Notes under the pieces: model-generated
What the model saw: the letters and a program-made list of their open reading frames with translations, nothing else
The model's database searches: none
What the model was told of the DNA's origin: nothing
Position numbers and translations under genes: made by a program
DNA from: an uncultured Prevotellaceae bacterium
GTDB taxonomy: Bacteria; Bacteroidota; Bacteroidia; Bacteroidales; Muribaculaceae
Direction: 5' to 3'
DNA: 64,000 bases
Assembly (NCBI GenBank): GCA_900318535.1
Contig: ONKU01000001.1
Location: 62,001 to 126,000 of the forward strand
Part shown: piece by piece, positions 40,045-47,893 of the stretch
Layout of the letters: each line of letters starts with the position of its first letter
Position numbering within the stretch: position 1 is the stretch's first letter

Positions 40045-42759
40045 TTATTTTTTCAATTGCTGGAGGGCCTGCTCCATTGTGGCGATTTTGCTCTCGGCAT
40101 CGGCCTTTTTCTTGCGCTCGTTGGCGACAACGGCCTCGGGAGCATTGGCGATGAAGCGCTCGTTGCTCAGTTTCTTGTCCACACTGGCCAGGAAGCCGCG
40201 GGTATAAGCCAGGTCAGCCTCGAGTTTCTTGATTTCCTCTTCAACGTCAATGCTACCGGCTACCGGAACGGCAAACTCGGCTGTACCCACCATGAAGGCG
40301 GCTGCAGTGGGATCCTTCTCGGTCACGGCCTCAATCTTCTCGAGTCCTGCGAGCTTGATGATGATCGCCTCAAACGGGTTATTCAGGCCACCGACTGCCT
40401 GCAGAGTGAGCTGCTCCTTGTTGGGCAGGTTCTTCTGCTTGCGCACATTGCGCACGCCACCGACGATTTCCTTGACATCGGCCATGGCCTTGAGCAACGC
40501 CTGGTCAGCCTGCTCGGGCTCGGGAATGCGGGCATACATGATGCTCTCGCCATCCTTGCGCTCATCGAGGTGCTGCCACAGCTCCTCGGTGATGAACGGC
40601 ATGAAGGAATGCAACAGGCGCAGCAAGGTGTCGAAGAACTCGAGCGTGGCATTCATCGTAGCACGGTCCATGGGCTGGCCAAATGCGGGCTTGACTGCCT
40701 CGAGATACCATGCCGAGAACTCTTCCCAGAACAGGCGGTAGAGCACCATCATGGCATCGCTCAGGCGGAACTTCGAGAAGTGATCCTTGACGGTTGCCAA
40801 GGCATCATTGAGCATGTTGCGGAACCACAACACAGCCTGACGGCTGGCCTCGGGCTGCTCGACATCGGCAACCTCCCAGCCCTTGACAAGGCGGAAGGCG
40901 TTCCAGATCTTGTTGTTGAAGTTGCGGCCCTGCTCACACAACGCGTCATCATAAAGGATGTCGTTGCCAGCAGGTGCAGCCATCATCAGACCCATGCGCA
41001 CGCCATCAGCGCCAAAGCGATCGATAAGCATCAACGGGTCGGGCGAATTGCCGAGCGACTTGGACATCTTGCGGCCCAGCTTGTCGCGCACGACGCCCGT
41101 GAAATAGACGTTGCGGAAAGGCATGTCGCCCATGTACTCATAACCTGCCATGATCATGCGAGCCACCCAGAAGAAGATGATATCTGGAGCGGTCACCAGG
41201 TCGTTGGTGGGATAGTAGTACTTGATTTCCTCGTTGCCAGGGTTATTGATGCCGTCAAACAGCGAGATGGGCCACAACCACGAGCTGAACCACGTGTCGA
41301 GGGCGTCCTCGTCGTGGCGCAGCTGGCTAGCCTCGATATTCTCGTATCCGGGAATCTTGCGGGCCTTCTCCAGAGCCTCTTCCTCGTTCAAGGCAACTAC
41401 ATAAACCTCCTTCTCCTCGTCGTCGGTGGGCAGGAAGTAGGCGGGAATGCGGTGTCCCCACCACAGCTGGCGCGAGATGCACCAGTCCTGGATGCCCTCA
41501 AGCCAAACATTGTAGATGTTCTTGTACTTGGCAGGGTGGAACTTGAGCTCGTCATTCTTCACGCAAGGCAGGGCGATGTCGGCAAAGTGCTTCATCTTCA
41601 GGAACCACTGCATGCAAAGGCGCGGCTCTACGGCGGTGTCGCTGTTGCGCTCGCTGTAGCCCACCTTGTTGTCATAATCCTCAATCTTCTCCACCAGACC
41701 GGCGTTCTTCAGGTCCTCAACAATCACCTTGCGGCATTCCATGCGGTCCATGCCGACGTACAGCGGCGACTGCTCGCTGATGGTAGCATCGGCATTGAAG
41801 ATGTCGATGGTTTCCAAGTTGTGGGTCTTGCCCAGGATATAGTCGTTGGGGTCATGGGCGGGGGTAACCTTCAAGCAACCGGTACCGAACTCGATCTCTA
41901 CATAACGGTCCTCGATCACGTTGATCACGCGGCCAACCAGGGGCACGATGACCTTGCGGCCCTTGAGCCACTGGTTCTTGGGATCCTTGGGGTTCACACA
42001 CATGGCGGTGTCACCCATGATGGTCTCGGGACGCGTGGTGGCCACTACTGCATAGTAACCCTTCTCGTCCTTGTGGATGATGTTGCCCTCGGCACGCAGC
42101 TGCTCCTCGTTCTCGAGGGTCTGCAGGCCGTCCACATAATATTTGAGGTGATAGAGGTGGCTCTTCTCCTCACGGTAGATTACCTCCTCGTTGCTCAAAG
42201 CGGTCTGAGCCTTGGGGTCCCAGTTCACCATGCGCAGGCCACGATAGATGTAGCCCTTGTCATAGAGGTCCACAAACACCTTCAGCACACTTTTGCTGCG
42301 TGTCTCGTCCATGGTGAAGGCGGTGCGGCTCCAGTCACAGGAGGCACCCAGTTTGCGCAGCTGCTGCAGGATGATGCCGCCGTGCTCATGGGTCCAGTCC
42401 CAAGCATGCTTCAGGAACTCGTCGCGCGTGAGGTCACGCTTGCGGATTCCCTGCTCGGCCAGGCGTTTCACAACCTTGGCCTCGGTAGCGATCGAGGCGT
42501 GGTCGGTACCAGGCACCCACAGGGCATTTTTGCCCTCCATGCGCGCGCGGCGGATGAGGATGTCCTGGATGGTATTGTTGAGCATGTGTCCCATGTGCAG
42601 CACACCCGTCACATTGGGGGGCGGGATAACGATGCAATAGGGCTCACGCTCATCGGGCACGCTCTTGAACAGACCGTGCTCGTCCCAATACTTATACCAC
42701 TTGTCCTCGACCTCTTTGGGGTCGTATTTTGTTGCCAGTGTATTCTCTTTCTCGCTCAT
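40045..42759 (-). CDS. valS: Valyl-tRNA synthetase
   Basis: Class I synthetase charging tRNA-Val with valine, with CP1 editing domain. 904 residues, normal length. The HIGH-type motif is [15 protein letters not shown], the editing domain has [12 protein letters not shown], and the KMSKS loop [14 protein letters not shown]-terminal coiled-coil arm ends it ([19 protein letters not shown] and ALQQLKK). The promoter is the -7 box at 42798-42805. The opposite strand holds an equally long open frame, which is a shadow of high-GC codon use. RpiB follows 46 bases downstream. Confidence 0.98.
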   Translation of the reverse strand: MSEKENTLATKYDPKEVEDKWYKYWDEHGLFKSVPDEREPYCIVIPPPNVTGVLHMGHMLNNTIQDILIRRARMEGKNALWVPGTDHASIATEAKVVKRLAEQGIRKRDLTRDEFLKHAWDWTHEHGGIILQQLRKLGASCDWSRTAFTMDETRSKSVLKVFVDLYDKGYIYRGLRMVNWDPKAQTALSNEEVIYREEKSHLYHLKYYVDGLQTLENEEQLRAEGNIIHKDEKGYYAVVATTRPETIMGDTAMCVNPKDPKNQWLKGRKVIVPLVGRVINVIEDRYVEIEFGTGCLKVTPAHDPNDYILGKTHNLETIDIFNADATISEQSPLYVGMDRMECRKVIVEDLKNAGLVEKIEDYDNKVGYSERNSDTAVEPRLCMQWFLKMKHFADIALPCVKNDELKFHPAKYKNIYNVWLEGIQDWCISRQLWWGHRIPAYFLPTDDEEKEVYVVALNEEEALEKARKIPGYENIEASQLRHDEDALDTWFSSWLWPISLFDGINNPGNEEIKYYYPTNDLVTAPDIIFFWVARMIMAGYEYMGDMPFRNVYFTGVVRDKLGRKMSKSLGNSPDPLMLIDRFGADGVRMGLMMAAPAGNDILYDDALCEQGRNFNNKIWNAFRLVKGWEVADVEQPEASRQAVLWFRNMLNDALATVKDHFSKFRLSDAMMVLYRLFWEEFSAWYLEAVKPAFGQPMDRATMNATLEFFDTLLRLLHSFMPFITEELWQHLDERKDGESIMYARIPEPEQADQALLKAMADVKEIVGGVRNVRKQKNLPNKEQLTLQAVGGLNNPFEAIIIKLAGLEKIEAVTEKDPTAAAFMVGTAEFAVPVAGSIDVEEEIKKLEADLAYTRGFLASVDKKLSNERFIANAPEAVVANERKKKADAESKIATMEQALQQLKK

Positions 42760-42797
42760 TGTATAGACAAAAATTAAATTCGTTTTTATTCAAACTG

Positions 42798-42805
42798 CAA
42801 AGTTA
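42798..42805 (-). promoter_or_regulatory. -7 box for the valS-rpiB-membrane protein unit
   Basis: The minus strand reads TAACTTTG, a full TAnnTTTG match, 38 bases before the ATG at 42759; a near -33 element (ATTG) lies 19 bases upstream of it. Confidence 0.72.
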
Positions 42806-42846
42806 CGGAAAAAGTGCCAAAGAACAATGCCTTGGGACATAAAACT

Positions 42847-42902
42847 ACGAATTACACGAATTTCACTTATGAAAAACAATGAGTGAAATCCGTGTAATTC
42901 GT
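42847..42902. repeat. ACGAATT interspersed palindrome, copy 1
   Basis: Arms of 21 bases (42847-42867 and 42882-42902, ACGAATTACACG... against its complement) with one mismatch and a 14-base loop. The left part, CATAAAACTACGAATT, recurs at 57249-57264. It lies between the glmM stop and the valS promoter, and could act as glmM terminator. Confidence 0.8.
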
Positions 42903-42916
42903 TATTAATAGACGGG

Positions 42917-44302
42917 TCAGATGAGTGAGAGGACGATTTTCTTGACGTCGTTGCCCAACTGCTCAGCCTCTTGCATGGAGTGGGCCTCGCTGTAGATGCG
43001 GATGATGGGTTCGGTATTGCTCTTGCGCAGGTGTACCCAACCGTCGGCGAAGTCGATCTTCACACCGTCGATAGTGGTCATCTGTTCGCCCTGATAATGC
43101 TTCTCAACTGCCTTGAGGATGGCATCCACGTCCATTTCAGGCTTGAGCTCCAGTTTTGTCTTGGCAATGCTGTACTGAGGATAGGTAGCCTTGAGTTCGC
43201 TCACCTTCTTGCCGCTCTTGGCCAACAACGAGAGGAACAGAGCCACACCCACGAGCGCGTCGCGGCCATAGTGGCTGGCGGGATAAATCACACCGCCATT
43301 GCCTTCACCGCCGATTACCGCTCCAGTGCGGCGCATCTCGGTGGTCACGTTGACCTCGCCCACAGCGGCAGCGGTATAAGAGCAGCCATGGTTCACGGTC
43401 ACGTCACGCAAGGCGCGCGACGACGACAGATTGCTCACGGTCGATCCGGGCGTGTGCGAGAGCACATAGTCGGCCACTGCCACAAGGGTATATTCCTCGA
43501 CAAAGAATTCGCCGTTTTCCATGACTATGGCCAGGCGATCCACGTCGGGATCCACAACAAAGCCCACGTCGGCCTTACCCTGGCGCATGAAGTCGCTAAT
43601 GGCGGTCAGGTTCTCGGGGATGGGTTCGGGCGTGTGTCCAAAGTTGCCCGTCGGGTCGCAGAAGAGCTTCTCTACCCGCTTGACACCCAGTGCGTCAAGC
43701 AACTGGGGGATGGCGATACCACCCACCGAGTTGACGGCATCAACGGCCACGGTGAAGTCGGCCTTGCGGATGGCCTCAACATCAACGAGGTCAAGAGCAA
43801 GGACGTGGTTGATGTGACGGCGCAGCCAGGTGTAGTTCTTCTGTTCACGGCCCAAGTGGTCCACATCGGCATAATCAAAATCCTCGGCCTCGGCCAGCCG
43901 CAAGACTTCCTTGCCCTCGGCATCAGTGAGGAATTCACCATTGTGATTGAGGAGCTTGAGCGCATTCCACTGCTTGGGATTGTGTGATGCGGTGATGATG
44001 ATACCGCCGCAGGCCTGTTCGCCCACCACGGCCAGCTCGGTCGTGGGTGTAGTGGCCAGACCGATGTTCACGACATCAAAGCCCATACCCGTGAGTGTAC
44101 CCACCACCGTATTGAGCACCATGCGTCCTGACAGACGGGCGTCTCGTCCCACAACGATGACGTTGGAGTGCACTGGCGAATTGCGCCGCATAAACGTGGC
44201 GTAGGCCGAAGTGAATTTAACGATGTCAAGCGGCGTGAGTCCATCGCCGGCGTTGCCGCCGATAGTGCCGCGGATTCCTGATATTGATTTAATAAGGGAC
44301 AT
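42917..44302 (-). CDS. glmM: Phosphoglucosamine mutase
   Basis: Converts glucosamine-6-phosphate to glucosamine-1-phosphate for UDP-GlcNAc, feeding peptidoglycan and lipid A. 461 residues, alpha-phosphohexomutase fold. The phosphoserine loop is TASHNPKQWN with Ser106. The metal loop is VDPDVDRLAIV, the sugar loop GEGNGGVI and the phosphate loop is in RKSNTEPIIRIYSEA. The third gene of an operon after nrnA and DUF4827, it starts 38 bases after the latter; its leader has AACTAAGAACTAAAAC before the ATG. Phosphomannomutase would be the alternative, but the EGNGG loop favours GlmM. Confidence 0.9.
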   Translation of the reverse strand: MSLIKSISGIRGTIGGNAGDGLTPLDIVKFTSAYATFMRRNSPVHSNVIVVGRDARLSGRMVLNTVVGTLTGMGFDVVNIGLATTPTTELAVVGEQACGGIIITASHNPKQWNALKLLNHNGEFLTDAEGKEVLRLAEAEDFDYADVDHLGREQKNYTWLRRHINHVLALDLVDVEAIRKADFTVAVDAVNSVGGIAIPQLLDALGVKRVEKLFCDPTGNFGHTPEPIPENLTAISDFMRQGKADVGFVVDPDVDRLAIVMENGEFFVEEYTLVAVADYVLSHTPGSTVSNLSSSRALRDVTVNHGCSYTAAAVGEVNVTTEMRRTGAVIGGEGNGGVIYPASHYGRDALVGVALFLSLLAKSGKKVSELKATYPQYSIAKTKLELKPEMDVDAILKAVEKHYQGEQMTTIDGVKIDFADGWVHLRKSNTEPIIRIYSEAHSMQEAEQLGNDVKKIVLSLI

Positions 44303-44339
44303 TATTGAGTTTTAGTTCTTAGTTTTTAATTGTCAGTTC

Positions 44340-44927
44340 TTAGATTTGGCTGTGGAAATAACGCACGTGGAACAGGAACGGCGTCACGTAGGAAATCTCA
44401 CTGGTGAAACCGAACTGCGACTTGATCACGAGATTCACCTCGCATTCCACGCCCAGGAAAAGCAACGGATACTGCAAGCCATAGCCCCATTGCGAAGAGC
44501 TGGGCAACGAGTAATCCTTGTAGTTGAACGAACAGGGGACGGAACTCATCGAGAACTCGTTACCGTCGCTCATGGCCACCATTTGGCCACTGGCATACCA
44601 ATTGGCCAGGTTATAACGTGAATAGCGGAAGTAGATGGGTTCGCCTTCCTTGGCCCGGTCACCATGACGGTCACCCGCATTCAGAACCTGCATATAGACA
44701 TTCCCATCAACATCCACCCTATAGAAGGGGGCATTCTCGCCCACCTCAAAGACGGAGTCTTCGGGAACAGACATCACCACACGGTGATTGGCCAGATAAG
44801 CATTGACGGCATTGCGCTCATTGTTCAAGCGGTCGGCATAGCTCTGGTCTTCGTTACATGCCGTGAGCAGCAATAGAGCCATCACGGCCAGCAACATGGA
44901 TTTGTTCATTATTTTCTTCATTATCAT
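44340..44927 (-). CDS. DUF4827 family lipoprotein (FKBP-like)
   Basis: 195 residues. The signal peptide ends in the lipobox LLLTAC with the acylated Cys at 24, followed by acidic residues (NEDQ). The mature part resembles the Bacteroidales DUF4827 family, which has an FKBP-type fold: YADRLNNERNAVNAYLANH, YRVDVDGNVYMQVLNAGD, then GEPIYFRYSRYNL, and a closing VTPFLFHVRYF strand. It lies between nrnA and glmM; its start ATG overlaps the nrnA TAA by one base, so translation is coupled. Peptidyl-prolyl isomerase activity is not shown for this family. Confidence 0.82.
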   Translation of the reverse strand: MIMKKIMNKSMLLAVMALLLLTACNEDQSYADRLNNERNAVNAYLANHRVVMSVPEDSVFEVGENAPFYRVDVDGNVYMQVLNAGDRHGDRAKEGEPIYFRYSRYNLANWYASGQMVAMSDGNEFSMSSVPCSFNYKDYSLPSSSQWGYGLQYPLLFLGVECEVNLVIKSQFGFTSEISYVTPFLFHVRYFHSQI

Positions 44928-45979
44928 TAGTTTGATGGTTGTTCTTGATGATCTTGCTGTTGGTCGGGGAACAGGTCGGCAAGGACCTGATGGAAAACCT
45001 GGACAGCCTCGTCGATAGTGCCATTGAATTCGCCGCCGGCGGCATTCTCATGCCCGCCACCGCTGAAGTAACGCGCACAGATGTCGCTCACCGAGAAGTC
45101 GCCTTGTGAACGGCATGATATCTTGATGCGGTCGGCATCCTCGCGCATGAACACGCTCCAAAAGATGCCAGGGATGGCCAACGGCTTGTTGACGAGCGTT
45201 TCGGTATCGCCTCGGTTATAGTTGAAGCGCTCCAGTTCCTGCTTGTCAAGGGTGATGAGTGAGGCTCCCTGTTCGGGGAAGAGCTGCATCTTTTCGCTGA
45301 TGGCAAATCCCTGCAGGCGCAGGCTGTCGGCACTGAAGGTGTTCATCGCCTTGTTATAGAGGTCGATGCGGTCAATGCGACGGCGCATGATGGACGAGAG
45401 AATCTCGTAGAATTCCGGGTTATCGCAGCTGTAGGCAAATCCGCCCGTGTCGGTCAACAATCCCACATACAGGCAACTCGCCGCATAGCGGTCCATCAAG
45501 CGCAGCAGGCCCAACTGCATCAACACCCTGAACACCAGTTCACAAGTGGAAGAGACGTCGGGGAACGATATGGAAATGTCGAAAGCCTCCTCAGGATTCA
45601 AGTGGTGGTCGATGAGCACGCGACGCGTGGATAGCGGCTTGATGACCTCGCCCAGGCGATCGATGCGGTGCAACGAATTGAAGTCCAAGCAGAAGATGAC
45701 CTGTGCATCGTTCAAGACCTGCCGCGCACGAGCCTCATGCTTGGTGAACACCACGAGTTCACGCACACCGGGAACGAACTCCAACGACCGTGGCGCCATG
45801 TCGGGGGTGACGACAACGACGTCCTTGCCCAAGCGCCGCAGCACGTGGCACAAGGCCAGCGTCGAGCCCAAGGCGTCCCCGTCGGGTGACTTGTGGCACG
45901 TGATGGCAATGCGCTGCACGCCATTGATCAGGGCGCGCAGACGTTCGATCGTCGTTTCGTCAATGATGGGTGTTATCAT
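44927..45979 (-). CDS. nrnA: DHH-family phosphoesterase, NrnA-like (oligoribonuclease / pAp phosphatase)
   Basis: Degrades short oligoribonucleotides (nano-RNA) and often dephosphorylates pAp. From the ATG at 45979, 350 residues. The DHH domain has ITCHKSPDGDALGS, LDFNSLHRID and the DHHLNPEEAF signature motif; the C-terminal DHHA1 domain has the FSGGGHENAAGGEF motif that binds the RNA end. A TTG three codons earlier is possible. It heads the nrnA-DUF4827-glmM operon from the -7 box at 46002-46009. The DHHA1 motif makes the NrnA type most likely. Confidence 0.93.
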   Translation of the reverse strand: MITPIIDETTIERLRALINGVQRIAITCHKSPDGDALGSTLALCHVLRRLGKDVVVVTPDMAPRSLEFVPGVRELVVFTKHEARARQVLNDAQVIFCLDFNSLHRIDRLGEVIKPLSTRRVLIDHHLNPEEAFDISISFPDVSSTCELVFRVLMQLGLLRLMDRYAASCLYVGLLTDTGGFAYSCDNPEFYEILSSIMRRRIDRIDLYNKAMNTFSADSLRLQGFAISEKMQLFPEQGASLITLDKQELERFNYNRGDTETLVNKPLAIPGIFWSVFMREDADRIKISCRSQGDFSVSDICARYFSGGGHENAAGGEFNGTIDEAVQVFHQVLADLFPDQQQDHQEQPSN

Positions 45980-46001
45980 CGTTTTCAATCACAATAATCG
46001 G

Positions 46002-46009
46002 CAAAGATA
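46002..46009 (-). promoter_or_regulatory. -7 box for the nrnA-DUF4827-glmM operon
   Basis: The minus strand reads TATCTTTG, a full TAnnTTTG match, 22 bases before the ATG at 45979. Confidence 0.7.
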
Positions 46010-46043
46010 ACACTTTTCCACCATTCACGACCAACACAGACGC

Positions 46044-46976
46044 TTAATTTAAGTTAAGGAAATTGATGCGCACAAACACGGGATAATGGTCAGAAGGCTG
46101 ACGACGGACATATCGCGAGAAGTCAATCTCCTGAGGAGCATCGTGTCCTTTCATCAGTTCACCAGAGCCATTATCGGGTGTCCAGTAGCTGTTGGTCAGG
46201 ATACCGTAAGCGTCAACGTTGATGCTTGGCGAGACAAAGATGTGATCGATGCGGCTATCGGTATACAAGTCGGTGTCAAAGGAGTTGAACGTGCCATTCT
46301 CGGCAAAACGAATCCGCGAGGCAAGGTAGGAATCCTTCAATAACGCCGACTGAGTGAAGATGCTGTAAATCTCATCGTTCTGGTCCACATTGAAGTCGCC
46401 CGTGACAATGACCGGCGCACCTTGGGCAATCTCGCGGACCTTGCTGACGATGAGTTTTGCCGCCTCGCGACGGGCAACAACGCCCACATGATCCATGTGC
46501 AGGTTGAAGAAGTAGAAAGCCTCGTCGTCGGTCGCCGTTTGGCTGGCAAACTTGCCCCAGGTGCAGATGCGAATGCATGCCGCGTCCCAGCCCAGTCCCG
46601 GCCGGTCGGGCGTCTCGTTGAGCCAGAAGTTGCCATAGTCCAGCAAGCGCAGACGATCGGTCTTGTAGAAGATGGCGGCATATTCTCCGCCCGTGTTGCC
46701 GTCGTCACGGCCCACACCGATGTAGTCATAGCCGTCAAGACGGTCCAGCATATCGAGCAGCTGCACGTGCAAGACCTCTTGGGTGCCAAATATGTCGGGC
46801 GACATGAAATTGAGCTGGTCGCACATGACCTGACAGCGTTTTCCCCACACGTTTCCATTCACGCTATCGCTACTCACCTTCAGGCGGATATTGTAGGAGC
46901 CCACCAGCATCTGGGCCGACAACTGCGAGACAGCAAAAGCCGCAAACAATAATGACAGGAGCAGTTTCTTCTTCAT
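46044..46976 (-). CDS. Secreted endonuclease/exonuclease/phosphatase family protein
   Basis: 310 residues. Signal peptide 1-21 (ends LSAQ). The EEP fold (DNase I/ sphingomyelinase-like) has the core residues: SYNIRL, FGTQEVLHVQL (metal Glu), YFFNLHMDHVG, VTGDFNVDQNDE (catalytic Asp-Asn), RIDHIFVS and the closing SDHYPVFVRI (Asp-His). It is therefore probably an active phosphodiesterase on DNA, phosphoinositide-like or lipid substrates. The single-domain form has no surface tail. It is monocistronic with the -7 box at 47006-47013; its substrate is open. Confidence 0.92.
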   Translation of the reverse strand: MKKKLLLSLLFAAFAVSQLSAQMLVGSYNIRLKVSSDSVNGNVWGKRCQVMCDQLNFMSPDIFGTQEVLHVQLLDMLDRLDGYDYIGVGRDDGNTGGEYAAIFYKTDRLRLLDYGNFWLNETPDRPGLGWDAACIRICTWGKFASQTATDDEAFYFFNLHMDHVGVVARREAAKLIVSKVREIAQGAPVIVTGDFNVDQNDEIYSIFTQSALLKDSYLASRIRFAENGTFNSFDTDLYTDSRIDHIFVSPSINVDAYGILTNSYWTPDNGSGELMKGHDAPQEIDFSRYVRRQPSDHYPVFVRINFLNLN

Positions 46977-47005
46977 AGTTTCATCATTTTAGTTTATTCA
47001 CGATG

Positions 47006-47013
47006 CAAATGTA
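47006..47013 (-). promoter_or_regulatory. -7 box for the secreted EEP gene
   Basis: The minus strand reads TACATTTG, a full TAnnTTTG match, 29 bases before the ATG at 46976; a TTTA lies at the -33 position. Confidence 0.7.
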
Positions 47014-47068
47014 AGACATTTTCCTGATTTTATAAAGGGCAAGGGTTGCCTGAATAGTCGAAAAAGAC

Positions 47069-47076
47069 TAACTTTG
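47069..47076 (+). promoter_or_regulatory. -7 box for the MgtC gene
   Basis: TAACTTTG, a full TAnnTTTG match, followed by CAC, 40 bases before the ATG at 47117; TTG lies near the -33 position. Confidence 0.7.
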
Positions 47077-47116
47077 CACATTTAATATATTAAACACCTT
47101 AAAATCAATCAAGGTC

Positions 47117-47833
47117 ATGCTACAAGATATCTACAATAACATCATCAGTCCCGACGTGAACTGGGTTGGGGCGATTGTCAAGCTAGTGCTCAGCCTGTTA
47201 CTGGGTGCGACCATCGGCATGGAACGCCGCCGCAAGGGCCAGATTGCCGGTTTGCGCACGTTTGCCCTCATCTCGATGGGCGCCACGCTCGCCATGCTCA
47301 TTTCCATCTACATCCCTCAGGAATACATGGGCCTCAAGAACGGCGACCCGGGACGCATTGCCGCCCAGGTAGTGAGCGGTGTGGGTTTCCTGGGTGCTGG
47401 CGCGATCATACAGATGAAAGGCTCGGTGCGTGGTCTGACGACAGCCGCAGGCATCTGGATGACGGCCTGTATCGGCCTTGCCGTTGGTGCCGGCATGTAC
47501 CTGATCAGCATTATCACCACGTTGCTCATCATCTTCATCCTGGTGAACATTGAACGCATTGAGCAACGCCACAACTTCTTGTGGGAGTCCAAGATTATCC
47601 GCGTGAAAATGCATGGCATCCTCGATGATATCCAGCCCCTGCGCGACACGCTCGCCAGCAATGATGTGCACATCAGTGACGAGTTTATGAAGTTTGACTA
47701 CGAGAACAGTTTTACTATCGTCAACTTCATGATACGCACCCCCAACCAGGTAAATGTGCCTGCCCTGTTCAAGGAAATCAAGCAGCAGGGAGACCCCATC
47801 TCCATCACCATCACCAACGAGATGAACATGTAA
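47117..47833 (+). CDS. MgtC/SapB family membrane protein
   Basis: 238 residues. About four to five membrane helices come first, with the family hallmarks GATIGMERRRKGQIAGLRTFALI (conserved ER-x-GLRT), then VSGVGFLGAGAIIQ and RGLTTAAGIWMTACIGLAVG. A soluble, ACT-like C-terminal domain of ~90 residues ends it (VKMHGILDDIQPLRDTL to ITITNEMNM). MgtC proteins modulate magnesium/phosphate homeostasis and, in pathogens, the F-type ATPase. A CPA2 antiporter gene follows 60 bases later, so the two may serve ion homeostasis together; no Mg riboswitch was seen. Confidence 0.93.
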   Translation: MLQDIYNNIISPDVNWVGAIVKLVLSLLLGATIGMERRRKGQIAGLRTFALISMGATLAMLISIYIPQEYMGLKNGDPGRIAAQVVSGVGFLGAGAIIQMKGSVRGLTTAAGIWMTACIGLAVGAGMYLISIITTLLIIFILVNIERIEQRHNFLWESKIIRVKMHGILDDIQPLRDTLASNDVHISDEFMKFDYENSFTIVNFMIRTPNQVNVPALFKEIKQQGDPISITITNEMNM

Positions 47834-47836
47834 GAT

Positions 47837-47862
47837 TTAAATTAGTGATTAGAGATTAGTGA
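47837..47862. repeat. ATTAGTG short tandem repeat
   Basis: Units ATTAGTG-ATTAGAG-ATTAGTG lie just after the MgtC stop and before the antiporter start. Period 7. The same heptads occur at 13903-13928. Confidence 0.7.
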
Positions 47863-47893
47863 GATGGTAATAAAAAACCGATAGACATTACCG

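Noticed and set aside
40057-42777. A 906-codon open frame antisense to valS
   Set aside because: It mirrors valS almost exactly, has leucine/valine/histidine-rich content without any family motif and no -7 box or start context. It follows from GC-biased third positions in valS.
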